Notes under the pieces: generated by a model
The model's database searches: none
What the model was told of the DNA's origin: nothing
Seen by the model: only the letters and a program-made list of their open reading frames with translations
Translations under genes and position numbers: made by a program
Part shown: in pieces, positions 34,923 through 44,329 of the stretch
Position numbering within the stretch: the stretch's first letter is position 1
Layout of the letters: each line of letters begins with the position of its first letter
Assembly (NCBI RefSeq): GCF_000425545.1
Contig: NZ_AUDQ01000005.1
Location: 124,001 to 188,000 of the forward strand
Direction: 5' to 3'
Origin: Sporosarcina ureae DSM 2281
GTDB taxonomy: Bacteria > Bacillota > Bacilli > Bacillales_A > Planococcaceae
DNA length: 64,000 bases

Positions 34923-35426
34923 ATGGCTGAGTCACAAGTGATAAATTGGACGAATCGAAAAAGTTATCAGAAGAGAAATCTCTGGGCGGGTATATTATTC
35001 GGACTCGGGTTTGTGGCGTTTTTGGACGAGACACTGTTTCATCAGTTGCTGCATTGGCACAAGTTTTATGATAAATCTACAGTGGCGGTCGGATTGGTGT
35101 CGGATGGTTTATTTCATGCGTTTAGCTGGTTTGCGACGGTCGGTGGATTGTATTTGGTGGCGGATTTGCGTAGGAGGAATGCGTTATGGCATAAGATGTT
35201 CTGGGGTGGCAAGTTGCTCGGGGGTGGAGCGTTCCAATTGTATGATGGAACCATTCAACACAAGGTCATGCGTATTCATCAGATTCGTTATCATGTAGAC
35301 ATCGTTCCATATGACGTCGTTTGGAACGGTTCTGCGATTGTGATGATTGCGGCAGGCCTGTTGCTAATCAAGTCAGCGCGACAGAATGCACGCTCGGCGG
35401 AAAAGCTGGTGCTTCATGCCACATGA
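34923..35426 (+). CDS. DUF2243 membrane protein
   Basis: A 167-residue protein with about four membrane helices and the DUF2243 pattern GFVAFLDETLFHQLLHWH and LFHAFSWFATV. Many His suggest a metal or heme link. AAAGGAG lies nine bases before ATG 34923. It overlaps the ctaG start by 11 bases, and this pairing suggests a role near cytochrome oxidase assembly (inference). The biochemical function is unknown. Confidence 0.85.
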   Translation: MAESQVINWTNRKSYQKRNLWAGILFGLGFVAFLDETLFHQLLHWHKFYDKSTVAVGLVSDGLFHAFSWFATVGGLYLVADLRRRNALWHKMFWGGKLLGGGAFQLYDGTIQHKVMRIHQIRYHVDIVPYDVVWNGSAIVMIAAGLLLIKSARQNARSAEKLVLHAT

Positions 35427-36249
35427 TGCATATATCAGTGCGACCGATTGGCTGTTTGGGACGCTTGCGTTGCTCGCCATCCTGTTATACGGGGTCGGGA
35501 TATTTCATTCCAATCGGCAAAAACGTTTACGAAAATGGCCACGTAGACGGATTGTGTTGTGGGTAGCAGGCGTACTCGCTTCAGTAAGCACTGTTGTCGG
35601 ACCGCTTGCCAAACTGTCACATGATCAGTTCACCTGGCATATGTTCGGCCATCTTTTGCTCGGCATGCTCGGGCCCCTTCTATTAGCGCTCGCTGCTCCT
35701 ATGACGTTGGTGCTGCGGACACTTCCCGTTCGGCAGGCTAGAAAGGTAAGCCGATTGCTAAAAAGTCGACTCGCTGGGTTCTCTACACATCCCATCATTG
35801 CTTCTATTTTGAACATTGGCGGACTTTGGTTGTTATACACGACAGGCTTGTTTGCGGCCATGCACCATCATCTCTGGCTGCATATTTTAGTCCATATTCA
35901 TGTGTTTGTTGCGGGATATCTATTTACCATTTCTCTTTTATACATCGATCCCGTATCTCACCGCTACAGTTACCGTTATCGTACTGCGGTCTTTATTGTA
36001 GCTCTGGCGGGACACGGGATTCTATCCAAATTCCTATACGCCTATCCGCCTGCCGGTGTGCCGATTGAAGAGGCCCGTGCAGGAGCGATGCTTATGTATT
36101 ACGGTGGTGATGCGGTGGATCTTGTAATTATCATTCTGTTGTTTAGCAACTGGTATCATTCGGCCAAACGTCAACAGACCCGCGTTACATCTACTCCCAC
36201 TGATCATGTGCATGCGAATGAAACGACACAAAACGCACCCGCCAGCTAA
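35416..36249 (+). CDS. ctaG: Cytochrome c oxidase assembly factor CtaG (caa3 type)
   Basis: A 277-residue protein with seven membrane helices of the CtaG/YwdK-like family. Conserved His occur in FTWHMFGHLLLGML and HHHLWLHILVHIHVF. It helps insert copper or assemble terminal oxidase. The start at ATG 35416 overlaps DUF2243 and lacks a strong ribosome site; an ATG at 35386 is in frame but also weak. A terminator follows the stop. Confidence 0.88.
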   Translation: MPHDAYISATDWLFGTLALLAILLYGVGIFHSNRQKRLRKWPRRRIVLWVAGVLASVSTVVGPLAKLSHDQFTWHMFGHLLLGMLGPLLLALAAPMTLVLRTLPVRQARKVSRLLKSRLAGFSTHPIIASILNIGGLWLLYTTGLFAAMHHHLWLHILVHIHVFVAGYLFTISLLYIDPVSHRYSYRYRTAVFIVALAGHGILSKFLYAYPPAGVPIEEARAGAMLMYYGGDAVDLVIIILLFSNWYHSAKRQQTRVTSTPTDHVHANETTQNAPAS

Positions 36250-36262
36250 TGGGTGCGTTTTT
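36231..36262 (+). terminator. Terminator after ctaG
   Basis: AACGCACCC and GGGTGCGTT form a 9-bp stem followed by TTTTT; the left arm overlaps the last ctaG codons. Confidence 0.85.
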
Positions 36263-36282
36263 GTCATAAGCTATTCATTTCA

Positions 36283-36702
36283 TTATTCCGATATAACCGT
36301 CATAATGGTACCTTGTGCAGTGGCACAAATCTTCTCTTCCCCATCCTTGACGGCAAAAACATCACAGCGGCACACAGCTTGTCGCTTGCCAGCTGAAATA
36401 ACTGTCGCCCGGGCAATTAATTTTTCACCTACTGCGGGCCGTACATAGTTGATTTTGTATTCTGCCGTCAATACGTTCGGACCTAGAACGGAACCGCCTA
36501 CAAACGTCAATGCGTTATCCGCCGCATAGCCAATGACCCCACCGTGTACAAAGCCATGTTGCTGTAGTACATGTTCCGTGATGGGAACTTCCAGAACTAC
36601 TTCCCCCGCAGTAAACTCCATCAATTTTGTTCCCAATAGTTTACTGAAAGATTGTGCTTCTAGTGCTTGTTTGCCAATATGAAAGATTTCATTTTGCGTC
36701 AT
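36283..36702 (-). CDS. PaaI-like hotdog thioesterase
   Basis: A 139-residue single hotdog domain, with HGGVIGYAADNALTFVGG as the helix and active-site region; this resembles acyl-CoA thioesterases of the PaaI/YbgC superfamily. The substrate is unknown. GGGAGG lies eight bases before the ATG. It is convergent with ctaG. Confidence 0.85.
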   Translation of the reverse strand: MTQNEIFHIGKQALEAQSFSKLLGTKLMEFTAGEVVLEVPITEHVLQQHGFVHGGVIGYAADNALTFVGGSVLGPNVLTAEYKINYVRPAVGEKLIARATVISAGKRQAVCRCDVFAVKDGEEKICATAQGTIMTVISE

Positions 36703-36771
36703 GTGATCGTCCTCCCGTTATCTAATGAGGTCCTTCATTTTCATACTCTGCCTTAAACCCACCATTCACTG

Positions 36772-37098
36772 TTACGATCTCGGTGCAAACAATATGACGG
36801 ACACACCAAACAGACAAATACCTGCCCCTAGGAAATCGTACAAATCAGGAGTCTTTTTATCAATTCCCCATCCCCATAATACGGATAGAAAGACGAACAC
36901 GCCTCCATAAGCCGCATACACTCTGCCAAAAGTCGGGAATGTTTGGAATGTGACTACTACGCCATATAAAATTAAGGCAATACCTCCGAATAATCCGAGT
37001 ATCGCGGATTTACCTTCGCGCAACCATTGCCAAATCAAATAACCTCCGCCGATTTCAGCCAAGCCGGCCAGCAGAAATATCACCACGACCTTCAACAT
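36772..37098 (-). CDS. YnfA/UPF0060 family membrane protein
   Basis: A 108-residue protein with four short helices. Family motifs are [32 protein letters not shown] and [11 protein letters not shown]. It is distantly related to small multidrug-resistance proteins; the role is uncertain. GGAGG lies seven bases before the ATG. The gap 37099-37376 has only the terminator listed. Confidence 0.88.
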   Translation of the reverse strand: MLKVVVIFLLAGLAEIGGGYLIWQWLREGKSAILGLFGGIALILYGVVVTFQTFPTFGRVYAAYGGVFVFLSVLWGWGIDKKTPDLYDFLGAGICLFGVSVILFAPRS

Positions 37099-37327
37099 CA
37101 GTAAACCTCCATTTACTCACTTCGGATAATCTAGCCCGAACTACTGCTCCTAGCCATGTAATGTGTAAACACCAAATGGATTATATAAGATCTTTTCTTG
37201 AAAACTAGTACTCACTATATCATAATTCTGACAATTTAATAATGAGGTTGTTTACATTTTGAACAGATGACTTGGTGTGGAGTTAATTAAAATGGAAGAT
37301 TCAACTTTTAATGATTGCAGATCTACA

Positions 37328-37361
37328 ATAAAAGACCCTCTTCATAGATAAGAAAGGGTCC
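37328..37361 (-). terminator. Terminator of the 37.4-kb membrane gene
   Basis: On the minus strand GGACCCT pairs with AGGGTC and TTTTATT follows, 16 bp past the stop. Confidence 0.6.
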
Positions 37362-37376
37362 GTAAAGTAGTATAAA

Positions 37377-37949
37377 TCAAAACATAAAGAACCAAGACAA
37401 CGGCGTCAATTCAATTACACTTGTGACCATAACAGAAAGAACAATCACTATAGTTAGTTGTTTAGAGTTTCGGTAGAAGATCACGCACAAAATGATGTAC
37501 ATAATAAATTCTTCTAAATAATTCACATCCAAATAAAACAACCCGATTCCTAGTGAGAGACTTAACATCAATCCCATTGGTAACGCGGGTAAAAAACAAG
37601 CCAAACATCTACCATGTTTCGCATACCAGACGACCACCGCAAGAAATGGCGTAACGACCGCTACAATGCCCCAGTACTTCATATCATTCGTCGAATACAC
37701 ACCGAATAAATGGGCGGAGTATAGATAATAGCCAGTCAACATTCCTAAAAAGAATAGCAACGTATGAATCGCTGCCCGCAAAGCAGTTTGGCTGTATGCC
37801 GCAATGCACGTCGCAATTAATACCCAAATGCCCATTCTAGTGAAGACATCTCCAAGGAAAGGGACAGAATCCAGCATCTTGGTCAATACGCCAAATAGAA
37901 TACTGACTACTAGCCATGGTACGAGCACAACTATTCTTTGCATCTTCAC
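37377..37949 (-). CDS. Unrecognised integral membrane protein
   Basis: About 190 residues with six or seven hydrophobic helices and a CLAC pair in the middle. No family is recognised. A GTG at 37949 lies eight bases after GGGAG; ATGs at 37970, 37955 and 37943 are alternatives. It has its own terminator. Confidence 0.65.
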   Translation of the reverse strand: MKMQRIVVLVPWLVVSILFGVLTKMLDSVPFLGDVFTRMGIWVLIATCIAAYSQTALRAAIHTLLFFLGMLTGYYLYSAHLFGVYSTNDMKYWGIVAVVTPFLAVVVWYAKHGRCLACFLPALPMGLMLSLSLGIGLFYLDVNYLEEFIMYIILCVIFYRNSKQLTIVIVLSVMVTSVIELTPLSWFFMF

Positions 37950-38027
37950 TTTCATCTCTCCCACATCCATAAGTTACTGTTTTCTACGCATTGAGTGGTT
38001 TATTAAATGTTAGAAGAAGATAAATGT

Positions 38028-38058
38028 AAAAAAGACTTCCCAATACTCAATAAGTCTG
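38028..38058 (-). terminator. Terminator of the zinc-ribbon gene
   Basis: On the minus strand AGACTT and AAGTCT pair, followed by TTTTTT, 40 bp beyond the stop. Confidence 0.6.
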
Positions 38059-38097
38059 TACTTTATAAAGACAAACATGCTCAAAATTATATGTGGT

Positions 38098-38853
38098 CTA
38101 TCGATAATAATTTGTAATCTCGATTGCATCTATTTGAACAGGTACATTATTGTAATTCAAAACTATTGCATAGGTTTTATTCCGCTGATGAGAAGTTACT
38201 ATTCCATTCTGATCAATTAAATCGAATGCTTCATATGTTTTTAAATACAGCATCCCTTTGTCCCTGTAATAGTCCAATATTTCGTTATCATAGAAGTTAA
38301 AATAGTATCCTGAGTTTTTGATATCATCTATGTACTTATACATCTCACTGTACGCAGAACTATTTGGAGTTAAAAGTGATGCTACTATACTGAAATCCAG
38401 ATTGTTCAATGACTCACTATACATCAAGCGATAGTCTTGATAGAATTCTTCCACTAGCTCACGCATCGGTAACGGTTCATCAACCTCATATTCTTGCGTA
38501 TTCCCTATAACCGGATCAGATTGTACGGTTACACTTTCAGATGTCATCCCAGGATCATCAGCCACCAGTTCGTATTCTTCTTCCACCCACTCATCATCGT
38601 AATCTGGATTAGTTGTTGATTCACCTAAGACAGATTCTGTCGCCTGTTTCACACTCTTTTTTTTCAACGTAAAATCATGATCACTGTATAGTATAACAAC
38701 TACTGCTACTAAGGCACCAATCGTTAACACTGCGAAAAAAAGCATCTTCGCTACATTATGACTTTTCTCTAATTTATAGACAATCGGCTCGCCACAATTC
38801 GGACAGTCTTCATGTCTAGGCTGCAAATGACGGCCACATCTTGTACATTTCAT
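38098..38853 (-). CDS. TcaA-like zinc-ribbon membrane protein
   Basis: A 251-residue protein. An N-terminal zinc ribbon (Cys 3, 6, 17 and 20) is followed by one membrane helix at about residues 35-55 and an acidic linker. The extracellular C-terminal domain (about 130-251) resembles the NTF2-like end of TcaA/YvbJ proteins linked to cell-wall antibiotic responses. The architecture is clear; the specific role is inferred. Confidence 0.7.
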   Translation of the reverse strand: MKCTRCGRHLQPRHEDCPNCGEPIVYKLEKSHNVAKMLFFAVLTIGALVAVVVILYSDHDFTLKKKSVKQATESVLGESTTNPDYDDEWVEEEYELVADDPGMTSESVTVQSDPVIGNTQEYEVDEPLPMRELVEEFYQDYRLMYSESLNNLDFSIVASLLTPNSSAYSEMYKYIDDIKNSGYYFNFYDNEILDYYRDKGMLYLKTYEAFDLIDQNGIVTSHQRNKTYAIVLNYNNVPVQIDAIEITNYYR

Positions 38854-38961
38854 ATATTTATGCCACCTTTCTCACAATCCCCTAATTAGTCTCATTATAC
38901 CAGAGAAATTTATGATATAGTGGTTTAAATAACATAAAGAACTATAGGAGATGACAGTACA

Positions 38962-39384
38962 ATGGACTACATAAGTAAGAAAGGCATGACATACGAAGAA
39001 GTAATGCAATTACAGTATGAATACAATAACCGCAAGAAAACAAATGCCATCACGTATGTACTTCTGATTTTCTTTGGCAATTACTTTCTTCACAGATTTT
39101 ATCTCGGTATTACGCCATATGCGATTTTCGGTGCAATTTATACGTTATTACTAAATGGTGTAATCATCTATTTCATCAGAGATGCATATATCAATCAAAT
39201 GACGATCGATTACATCTTATTTTTACTCATGCATCCGCACTTTATCATTCTTCCACTCATTCCGTACCTTTGGCTATTGCTTGATCTATTTCGTGTGCCA
39301 CAGTTGGTTGATTATGCCAATCACCAGTCAGAATTGGCTTTGGTTCGTGCAATCAAGCGCTCAAGAGATACCCCGGGACATTAA
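38962..39384 (+). CDS. TM2-domain membrane protein
   Basis: A 140-residue protein. Residues 25-55 (TNAITYVLLIFFGNYFLHRFYLG) and the later WLLLDLFRVP match the TM2 domain pattern of two linked helices, with an extra hydrophobic pair between. AGGAG lies 11 bases before ATG 38962. It is divergent from the TcaA-like gene. Function unknown. Confidence 0.8.
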   Translation: MDYISKKGMTYEEVMQLQYEYNNRKKTNAITYVLLIFFGNYFLHRFYLGITPYAIFGAIYTLLLNGVIIYFIRDAYINQMTIDYILFLLMHPHFIILPLIPYLWLLLDLFRVPQLVDYANHQSELALVRAIKRSRDTPGH

Positions 39385-39389
39385 TAAAA

Positions 39390-39423
39390 CCCCGCCACTT
39401 CCTCAAGTGAAGAAGTGGCGGGG
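39390..39423 (-). terminator. Strong convergent terminator
   Basis: CCCCGCCACTTC and GAAGTGGCGGGG arms form a hairpin with a T-rich tail on the minus strand, ending the bstA-like gene. The plus strand lacks a T-run. Confidence 0.85.
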
Positions 39424-39444
39424 TCCATACGATATAAGACACGC

Positions 39445-39954
39445 TTATTTCGCCAAAGCCAACTCAATATGCGCTAAATGATGTTCTTCGTGCCAAGCTA
39501 ACTTCGCCACTTTTTTCGCTACTGCGATCTCACCGTTTACTTGATGGATAAATGTTCGTTGCAGTTGCGCTTCCGTCAGACTATTGCCTAACGCTACAAT
39601 ACGCTCATTGATCCCTTCGAGCATTTTAATCGAAGGCTCAACCGGCAGTTCTGTGTCAGGTAATACAGCCCACTTCTCTTGATCAAAAGCAGGTGCTATG
39701 GGGTTGTCATCTGTTAACGCAAGCTTTAATCGCTGATACATAGTCAACTGCGAGTCTGCAATATGATGCACCAATTGACGAACAGTCCACGCACCTTCGC
39801 GATACGTTTTGTTTAACTCTTCCTCATTCAATGAATCTACAATTTCTCTCAATCGAGTAGTGTAGCTTTCAATTTCTTGTAACCACTTTTGAATATCTTC
39901 CAACGTGACATGCTCCGGAACGTGTAATTCCCCGATCGGAAATCGACTATCCAT
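39445..39954 (-). CDS. DinB-fold putative metal-dependent hydrolase/bacillithiol transferase (YfiT/BstA-like)
   Basis: A 169-residue DinB four-helix protein. The metal-binding His are in LVHHIADSQ and WHEEHHLAHI; the N-terminal RFPIGEL is typical of YfiT/BstA. Such proteins move bacillithiol onto electrophiles. AAAGGGGG precedes the ATG. It supports a bacillithiol-making Bacillota host. Confidence 0.85.
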   Translation of the reverse strand: MDSRFPIGELHVPEHVTLEDIQKWLQEIESYTTRLREIVDSLNEEELNKTYREGAWTVRQLVHHIADSQLTMYQRLKLALTDDNPIAPAFDQEKWAVLPDTELPVEPSIKMLEGINERIVALGNSLTEAQLQRTFIHQVNGEIAVAKKVAKLAWHEEHHLAHIELALAK

Positions 39955-40089
39955 GACGAATCCCCCTTTTCATTATCTTATTATCTCATAAACTATCTGA
40001 TTATTCTATTTATAGCGAGAAATAATATGTAAAAGGAGCGCTTCACATGTCAATGGATAGCCCGGATAGGCATCTACAGCGTCTTATAT

Positions 40090-40509
40090 TTATTGACCTG
40101 TTTTAGAAAACTCCGCAATCCTGGCACCAATTTCGTCGCGCACACGCTGGAAGAATTCCCATTTTTCTTCATCTGTTCCTTGTGCTTTTGCAGGGTCATC
40201 AAACCCCCAATGATCACGTTTTACATGAGGTGGTGTCATCGGACACTTGTCAGCGGCATCCCCACAAAGAGTGACGATAAAATCTGCATTGTTTAAGATT
40301 TGTGGATCGATGATATCCGAAGTTTGGTTCGATATGTCGATGCCGACTTCATTCATAGCTTTTACTGCATTTGGATTCACGCCATGCGCTTCAATTCCAG
40401 CACTAAGAACTTGCCATTCTTCACCTAGATACTCTTTACCCCATCCTTCAGCCATTTGACTACGGCATGAGTTGCCTGTACATAAGAAATAAAGTGTTTT
40501 TTTCGACAT
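40090..40509 (-). CDS. arsC: Arsenate reductase ArsC (thioredoxin-coupled)
   Basis: A 139-residue low-molecular-weight phosphatase-fold reductase. The P-loop Cys10-x5-Arg16 (CTGNSCR) and the redox Cys82 and Cys89 match the thioredoxin-type enzyme. It reduces arsenate to arsenite for export by ArsB. It is the last gene of arsR-arsB-arsC, 15 bp after arsB. Confidence 0.96.
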   Translation of the reverse strand: MSKKTLYFLCTGNSCRSQMAEGWGKEYLGEEWQVLSAGIEAHGVNPNAVKAMNEVGIDISNQTSDIIDPQILNNADFIVTLCGDAADKCPMTPPHVKRDHWGFDDPAKAQGTDEEKWEFFQRVRDEIGARIAEFSKTGQ

Positions 40510-40524
40510 AATGAAATCTCCTTC

Positions 40525-41817
40525 TTATTGTATAATTGACAGCCATAGATACAGTCCGATTAGTGTAATCAGAAGTGTAGGGACTGTTAGAATAATACCA
40601 ATTTTAAAGTAGCTACCCCAAGAAATCTTCACGCCTTTTTGAGCCAGTACATGCAACCATAATAAGGTGGCCAATGAACCGATTGGTGTGATTTTGGGAC
40701 CTAAATCAGATCCAATAATATTTGCGTAAATCAAAGCTTCGCGAATGGGACCTGTCGTAGTTGTGTCCGATATTGCTAACGCGTTAATCATGACCGTAGG
40801 CATATTATTCATAAGTGATGACAGTATCGCTGCAATAAAGCCCATCGAAATCGTTGCGACAAAGAGTCCTTGATCGGCTGCCGTTTGAATGACATCCGCC
40901 AATACACCCGTTAGACCGACATTACGCAATCCGTATACTACAACATACATCCCGACAGAGAAGAATACGATCGCCCAAGGTGCACCTTTAAGCACTTGTT
41001 TCGTATGAACGGCTGGACTTTTTTGCGCCATAGCCATAAAGAATATCGCCGTAAGCCCCGCAATAATAGATACAGGCAATCCCGTAAACCCACTTGAGAA
41101 ATATCCTATAAGTAATACACCTAAAATTACCCAAGCAAGTCGAAACAACTTGAGGTCTTTGATCGCATCTTTCGGTTTTTTTAAATCTGATACTTCATAG
41201 TCTTTCGGAATACTTTTACGGAAGAATAACAACAACACTAAAATACTGGCAACTAATGCAAATAAATTCGGGACGATCATTCGAGATGCATATTCAACAA
41301 ACCCGATATTGAAAAAGTCTGCCGAAACAATATTGACTAAGTTACTTACAACCAATGGTAATGAAGTCGTGTCAGCGATAAATCCGCTGGCCATAATAAA
41401 TGGGAAAATCATTTTTTCATTGAAATTCAAATTTCGTACCACGGAAAGTACAATGGGCGTTAATATAAGGGCCGCCCCATCGTTTGCAAACAGAGCAGCC
41501 ACGACTGCACCTAGAATCGTGACGTAAATAAATAGGCGAATACCGCTGCCTTTGGCTAATCTAGCCATATGTAGGGCCGACCACTCGAAAAAACCAATTT
41601 CATCTAAGATTAATGAAATAATGATGATCGCGATGAAAGCAAGCGTAGCATTCCATACAATCCCCGTTACATCCATAACATCTTGGAAGTTAACTACCCC
41701 AACTAACAATGCGATGATCGCACCAATACAGGCAGACCATCCGATCGAGAAGTTTCTAGGCTGCCAAATAACAAAAATAAGTGTAATGATGAAAATCAAT
41801 GATGCAGTTATAGCCAA
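40525..41817 (-). CDS. arsB: Arsenite efflux pump ArsB
   Basis: A 430-residue carrier with about twelve helices of the ArsB/NhaD type, with the [12 protein letters not shown] and [12 protein letters not shown] half-helix segments. It exports arsenite or antimonite. The start is TTG 41817, with AGGAGG ten bases upstream. It lies 15 bp after arsR. Confidence 0.94.
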   Translation of the reverse strand: MAITASLIFIITLIFVIWQPRNFSIGWSACIGAIIALLVGVVNFQDVMDVTGIVWNATLAFIAIIIISLILDEIGFFEWSALHMARLAKGSGIRLFIYVTILGAVVAALFANDGAALILTPIVLSVVRNLNFNEKMIFPFIMASGFIADTTSLPLVVSNLVNIVSADFFNIGFVEYASRMIVPNLFALVASILVLLLFFRKSIPKDYEVSDLKKPKDAIKDLKLFRLAWVILGVLLIGYFSSGFTGLPVSIIAGLTAIFFMAMAQKSPAVHTKQVLKGAPWAIVFFSVGMYVVVYGLRNVGLTGVLADVIQTAADQGLFVATISMGFIAAILSSLMNNMPTVMINALAISDTTTTGPIREALIYANIIGSDLGPKITPIGSLATLLWLHVLAQKGVKISWGSYFKIGIILTVPTLLITLIGLYLWLSIIQ

Positions 41818-41832
41818 CGTACTTTCTCCTCC

Positions 41833-42180
41833 TTATTCACAACAAATTCGAAGCCCTTGTGCTTCCAATTCAGCGATAGATTCATTCTGTTCTGGAAGAT
41901 GTTCAAGGATGCTTTGAATAAACGGGTAATCTTCATGATTTTCATTGATCGAGAAGAAAACCCATTGACCTCTACGTTCTTCTTTAACCAACTCAATATC
42001 TCGAAGTTTACGTAAGTGCTGGCTAATCGCTGGCTGACTCATTTTAAAAATCGCAACAAATTCACAAACACAGCATTCATGTGACTTGAGTAACTTCATC
42101 ATCGTCAACCGTGTGGGGTCTCCTAGCAATTTTAATAGTCGTGATGCGCGTTGTAGATCAACCGTAACAAGTGTATTCAT
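41833..42180 (-). CDS. arsR: Arsenical-responsive repressor ArsR
   Basis: A 115-residue winged-helix repressor. The metal site is seen as ECCVCE (Cys 36, 37, 39) in the DNA-binding helix region, with further Cys113-Cys114 at the C-terminus. The recognition helix is MSQPAISQHLRKL. ATG 42180 has GGAGGG seven bases upstream. A perfect palindrome 23 bp upstream is its operator candidate. Confidence 0.95.
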   Translation of the reverse strand: MNTLVTVDLQRASRLLKLLGDPTRLTMMKLLKSHECCVCEFVAIFKMSQPAISQHLRKLRDIELVKEERRGQWVFFSINENHEDYPFIQSILEHLPEQNESIAELEAQGLRICCE

Positions 42181-42203
42181 AGTCCATCCCTCCACTTCCC
42201 TAC

Positions 42204-42223
42204 AAGCATATAATGATATGCTT
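42204..42223. promoter_or_regulatory. ArsR operator palindrome
   Basis: AAGCATAT at 42204-42211 and ATATGCTT at 42216-42223 form a perfect 8-bp inverted repeat around AATG just before arsR. It is the expected self-regulation site. Confidence 0.7.
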
Positions 42224-42280
42224 ATATACGCAAGTAGAATAATAAGTACAGCTCTCATCGTTTTATGTATTCCAATCAAT

Positions 42281-42330
42281 GAAAAAGGGCTCCCTCTCGT
42301 CATATTGACAATGTAGGAACCCCTTACCTA
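42281..42330 (-). terminator. Probable terminator downstream of the GlsB-like gene
   Basis: On the minus strand AAGGGGTTCCT and AGGGAGCCCTT can pair imperfectly and are followed by TTTTT, just after the gene ending at 42336. Confidence 0.5.
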
Positions 42331-42335
42331 TCTAG

Positions 42336-42590
42336 TTATCGTCTTTTCCGCGCCGCCTTCATAATGTAACTGACAACTATGACAAAAATCAGCGCCCCTA
42401 CAATAGAAGGTACAACATAAAATTCTCCTAAGCGCGGTCCCCAACTGCCGAATAAACTCCCGCCAATCCACGCACCTATGATTCCCGTAATAATATTTCC
42501 AACAATACCGCCTGGGACACTTTTGCCGATGATCAGACTAGCAAACCAGCCAATGACACCGCCAATTATTAAATATAAAAGGATACTCAT
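42336..42590 (-). CDS. GlsB/YeaQ/YmgE-family small membrane protein
   Basis: An 84-residue protein with three helices rich in Gly: IGGVIGWFASLIIGK, GIVGNIITGIIGAWIGG and a C-terminal helix. This is the transglycosylase-associated/GlsB family, linked to general stress. ATG 42590 has AAGGGG upstream. Confidence 0.88.
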   Translation of the reverse strand: MSILLYLIIGGVIGWFASLIIGKSVPGGIVGNIITGIIGAWIGGSLFGSWGPRLGEFYVVPSIVGALIFVIVVSYIMKAARKRR

Positions 42591-42832
42591 TTCACACACC
42601 CCTTCTCCTATTTTTAAACGTATTTAGTACTCAAATTGCGAACAGGATAATGAAGTAATCGAGTGACATCTTATTAGCAATCTATTCCTTGTTACAGCAT
42701 AGTATTCGCCAAATAAAAATCTGTGTAGGTATATTTGTGCGAAAAGTAGCGCTCGTACGTTCCGATGGTAGCGGATGATATAATGTACTACAGTACTAAA
42801 CATACGTAATACGAACTGGAGGTTATAACGGT

Positions 42833-43879
42833 ATGCGATCCTTTCATTTTAACGGCAGTCGAATAGTGAAAACAGGTATAGCGATCTTTTTAACAGCTAT
42901 TATTTGTGAATGGTTTAATTGGCCCCCAGTATTTGCTGTAATCACGGCAATTGTCACGATTGAGCCCACTGTCAGTGATTCCATTAAGAAAGGAATTATT
43001 CGATTTCCTGCATCTGCTATCGGTTCTGCATTTGCTGTACTCTTTATCACGCTCTTCGGGAATTCCCCGATTACCTATACATTAGCAGCGGTTGCCACCA
43101 TTTTAGTCTGTTACCGACTAAACTTGCATGCCGGTCTACTCGTTGCCACATTGACAGCGGTCGCCATGGTCGAAGTCATCCACAGCAACTACTTAATCGC
43201 TTTTTTCATTCGACTCGGTACGACCACCATTGGTTTGCTAGTGTCCACTGCTGTAAATATGTTGGTCTTCCCGCCAAACTACAGGAGAGATATTGTAGAA
43301 AACATCCAACATATTAGTGAGCGAGCAGGAACTATTTTGGAACGAACATTCCAAACCATCTTGTATGACGTGCAAACAAACAGCCGAGATGAGCTAGAGA
43401 CTACCAAGCAACTTACGAAAGAAATTAGAAAAACCGAAACACTGATTCATTTTCAACGTAACGAATCGAAATTGTATCCGTGGGTCAGAGGAAAAGAAAA
43501 AGAACTACTCATGGCTGAAAAGCAGTTATTATTTCTACATAATCTCGAATATCATTTGGGTGCTTTATTGAACATACCGGAACGATGCATTTCCTGGACG
43601 CCGGCAGAACGCGATCGGATCATGCACGCTGTAACCGAGCTTGCGAACGACTTGAAGCATTCCATTGATTACAACCCGAAGAAGCATGAGTCACAATTAA
43701 AAAACGTTACGGACCTTTTCTGGGATGACAATAAGGAAATTACAACTAGTGAAGAGAGACATCCAAGCCAATTCCCACCCGAGTTTGTCGTTCTCTATGA
43801 ACTGATCACTATTTATAACTTAGTGGATCAGTTTTACAAACCTTCTAGTGTGAAATTAACGCCCGATGCTAAACAATAA
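42833..43879 (+). CDS. Aromatic acid exporter-like (ArAE_1/FUSC) membrane protein
   Basis: A 348-residue protein. The N-terminal 150 residues form six helices, starting GIAIFLTAIICEWFNWPPVFAVITAIVTIEPT, the ArAE_1 motif. A soluble helical C-terminal half follows, like B. subtilis YqjA/YgaE-type proteins. It may export aromatic acids or act on the envelope. GGAGG lies ten bases before the ATG. Confidence 0.82.
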   Translation: MRSFHFNGSRIVKTGIAIFLTAIICEWFNWPPVFAVITAIVTIEPTVSDSIKKGIIRFPASAIGSAFAVLFITLFGNSPITYTLAAVATILVCYRLNLHAGLLVATLTAVAMVEVIHSNYLIAFFIRLGTTTIGLLVSTAVNMLVFPPNYRRDIVENIQHISERAGTILERTFQTILYDVQTNSRDELETTKQLTKEIRKTETLIHFQRNESKLYPWVRGKEKELLMAEKQLLFLHNLEYHLGALLNIPERCISWTPAERDRIMHAVTELANDLKHSIDYNPKKHESQLKNVTDLFWDDNKEITTSEERHPSQFPPEFVVLYELITIYNLVDQFYKPSSVKLTPDAKQ

Positions 43880-44329
43880 AGATCGCTTTATCTAACTAAC
43901 CGGTTCGGTTGATGGGGAGATAAACGATCATAACAAGTCAAGTAACAACCGATTTAACATATGTTTTATAGATGCATTAACCATAAAAGGCAAAAGAAAA
44001 CACACAGACTATTTCGCCTGTGTGTTATCCACTTATCTTATTTCATAATATACATTTCGTATCACTTGTTCCACTATCGGCCCCGATTGTGGAAGTTTTT
44101 TATCGTTGTACTGCGCAAATGGAAATTTGTTGTTTTTAAAGACAAGCACCTTACAGATTACAAGAGAGAGTGGGTTAATCCTTTACATCTTCCTTGCATA
44201 TTTCACTAACTGGCTGCCATAACGCGATGTTTCCTATATTTTTCGGTCCAAGCTCATGATAATTTTCACATTGAGGCTTTGAATTTCTTTATTTTTTGCA
44301 TTAAACCTTAATACATACTTTAGAGATAA
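43880..44329. other. Gene-free interval at the edge of the A+T-rich region
   Basis: It contains a hairpin at 43998-44028 (AACACACAG with CTGTGTGTT) that may terminate transcripts, a half junction element (CGGCCCCGATTG) near 44079-44090, and otherwise no supported gene. The base composition drops here relative to the left side. Confidence 0.5.

Noticed and set aside
43961-44209. 82-codon plus-strand frame
   Set aside because: It overlaps a hairpin and a junction half and has no ribosome site.
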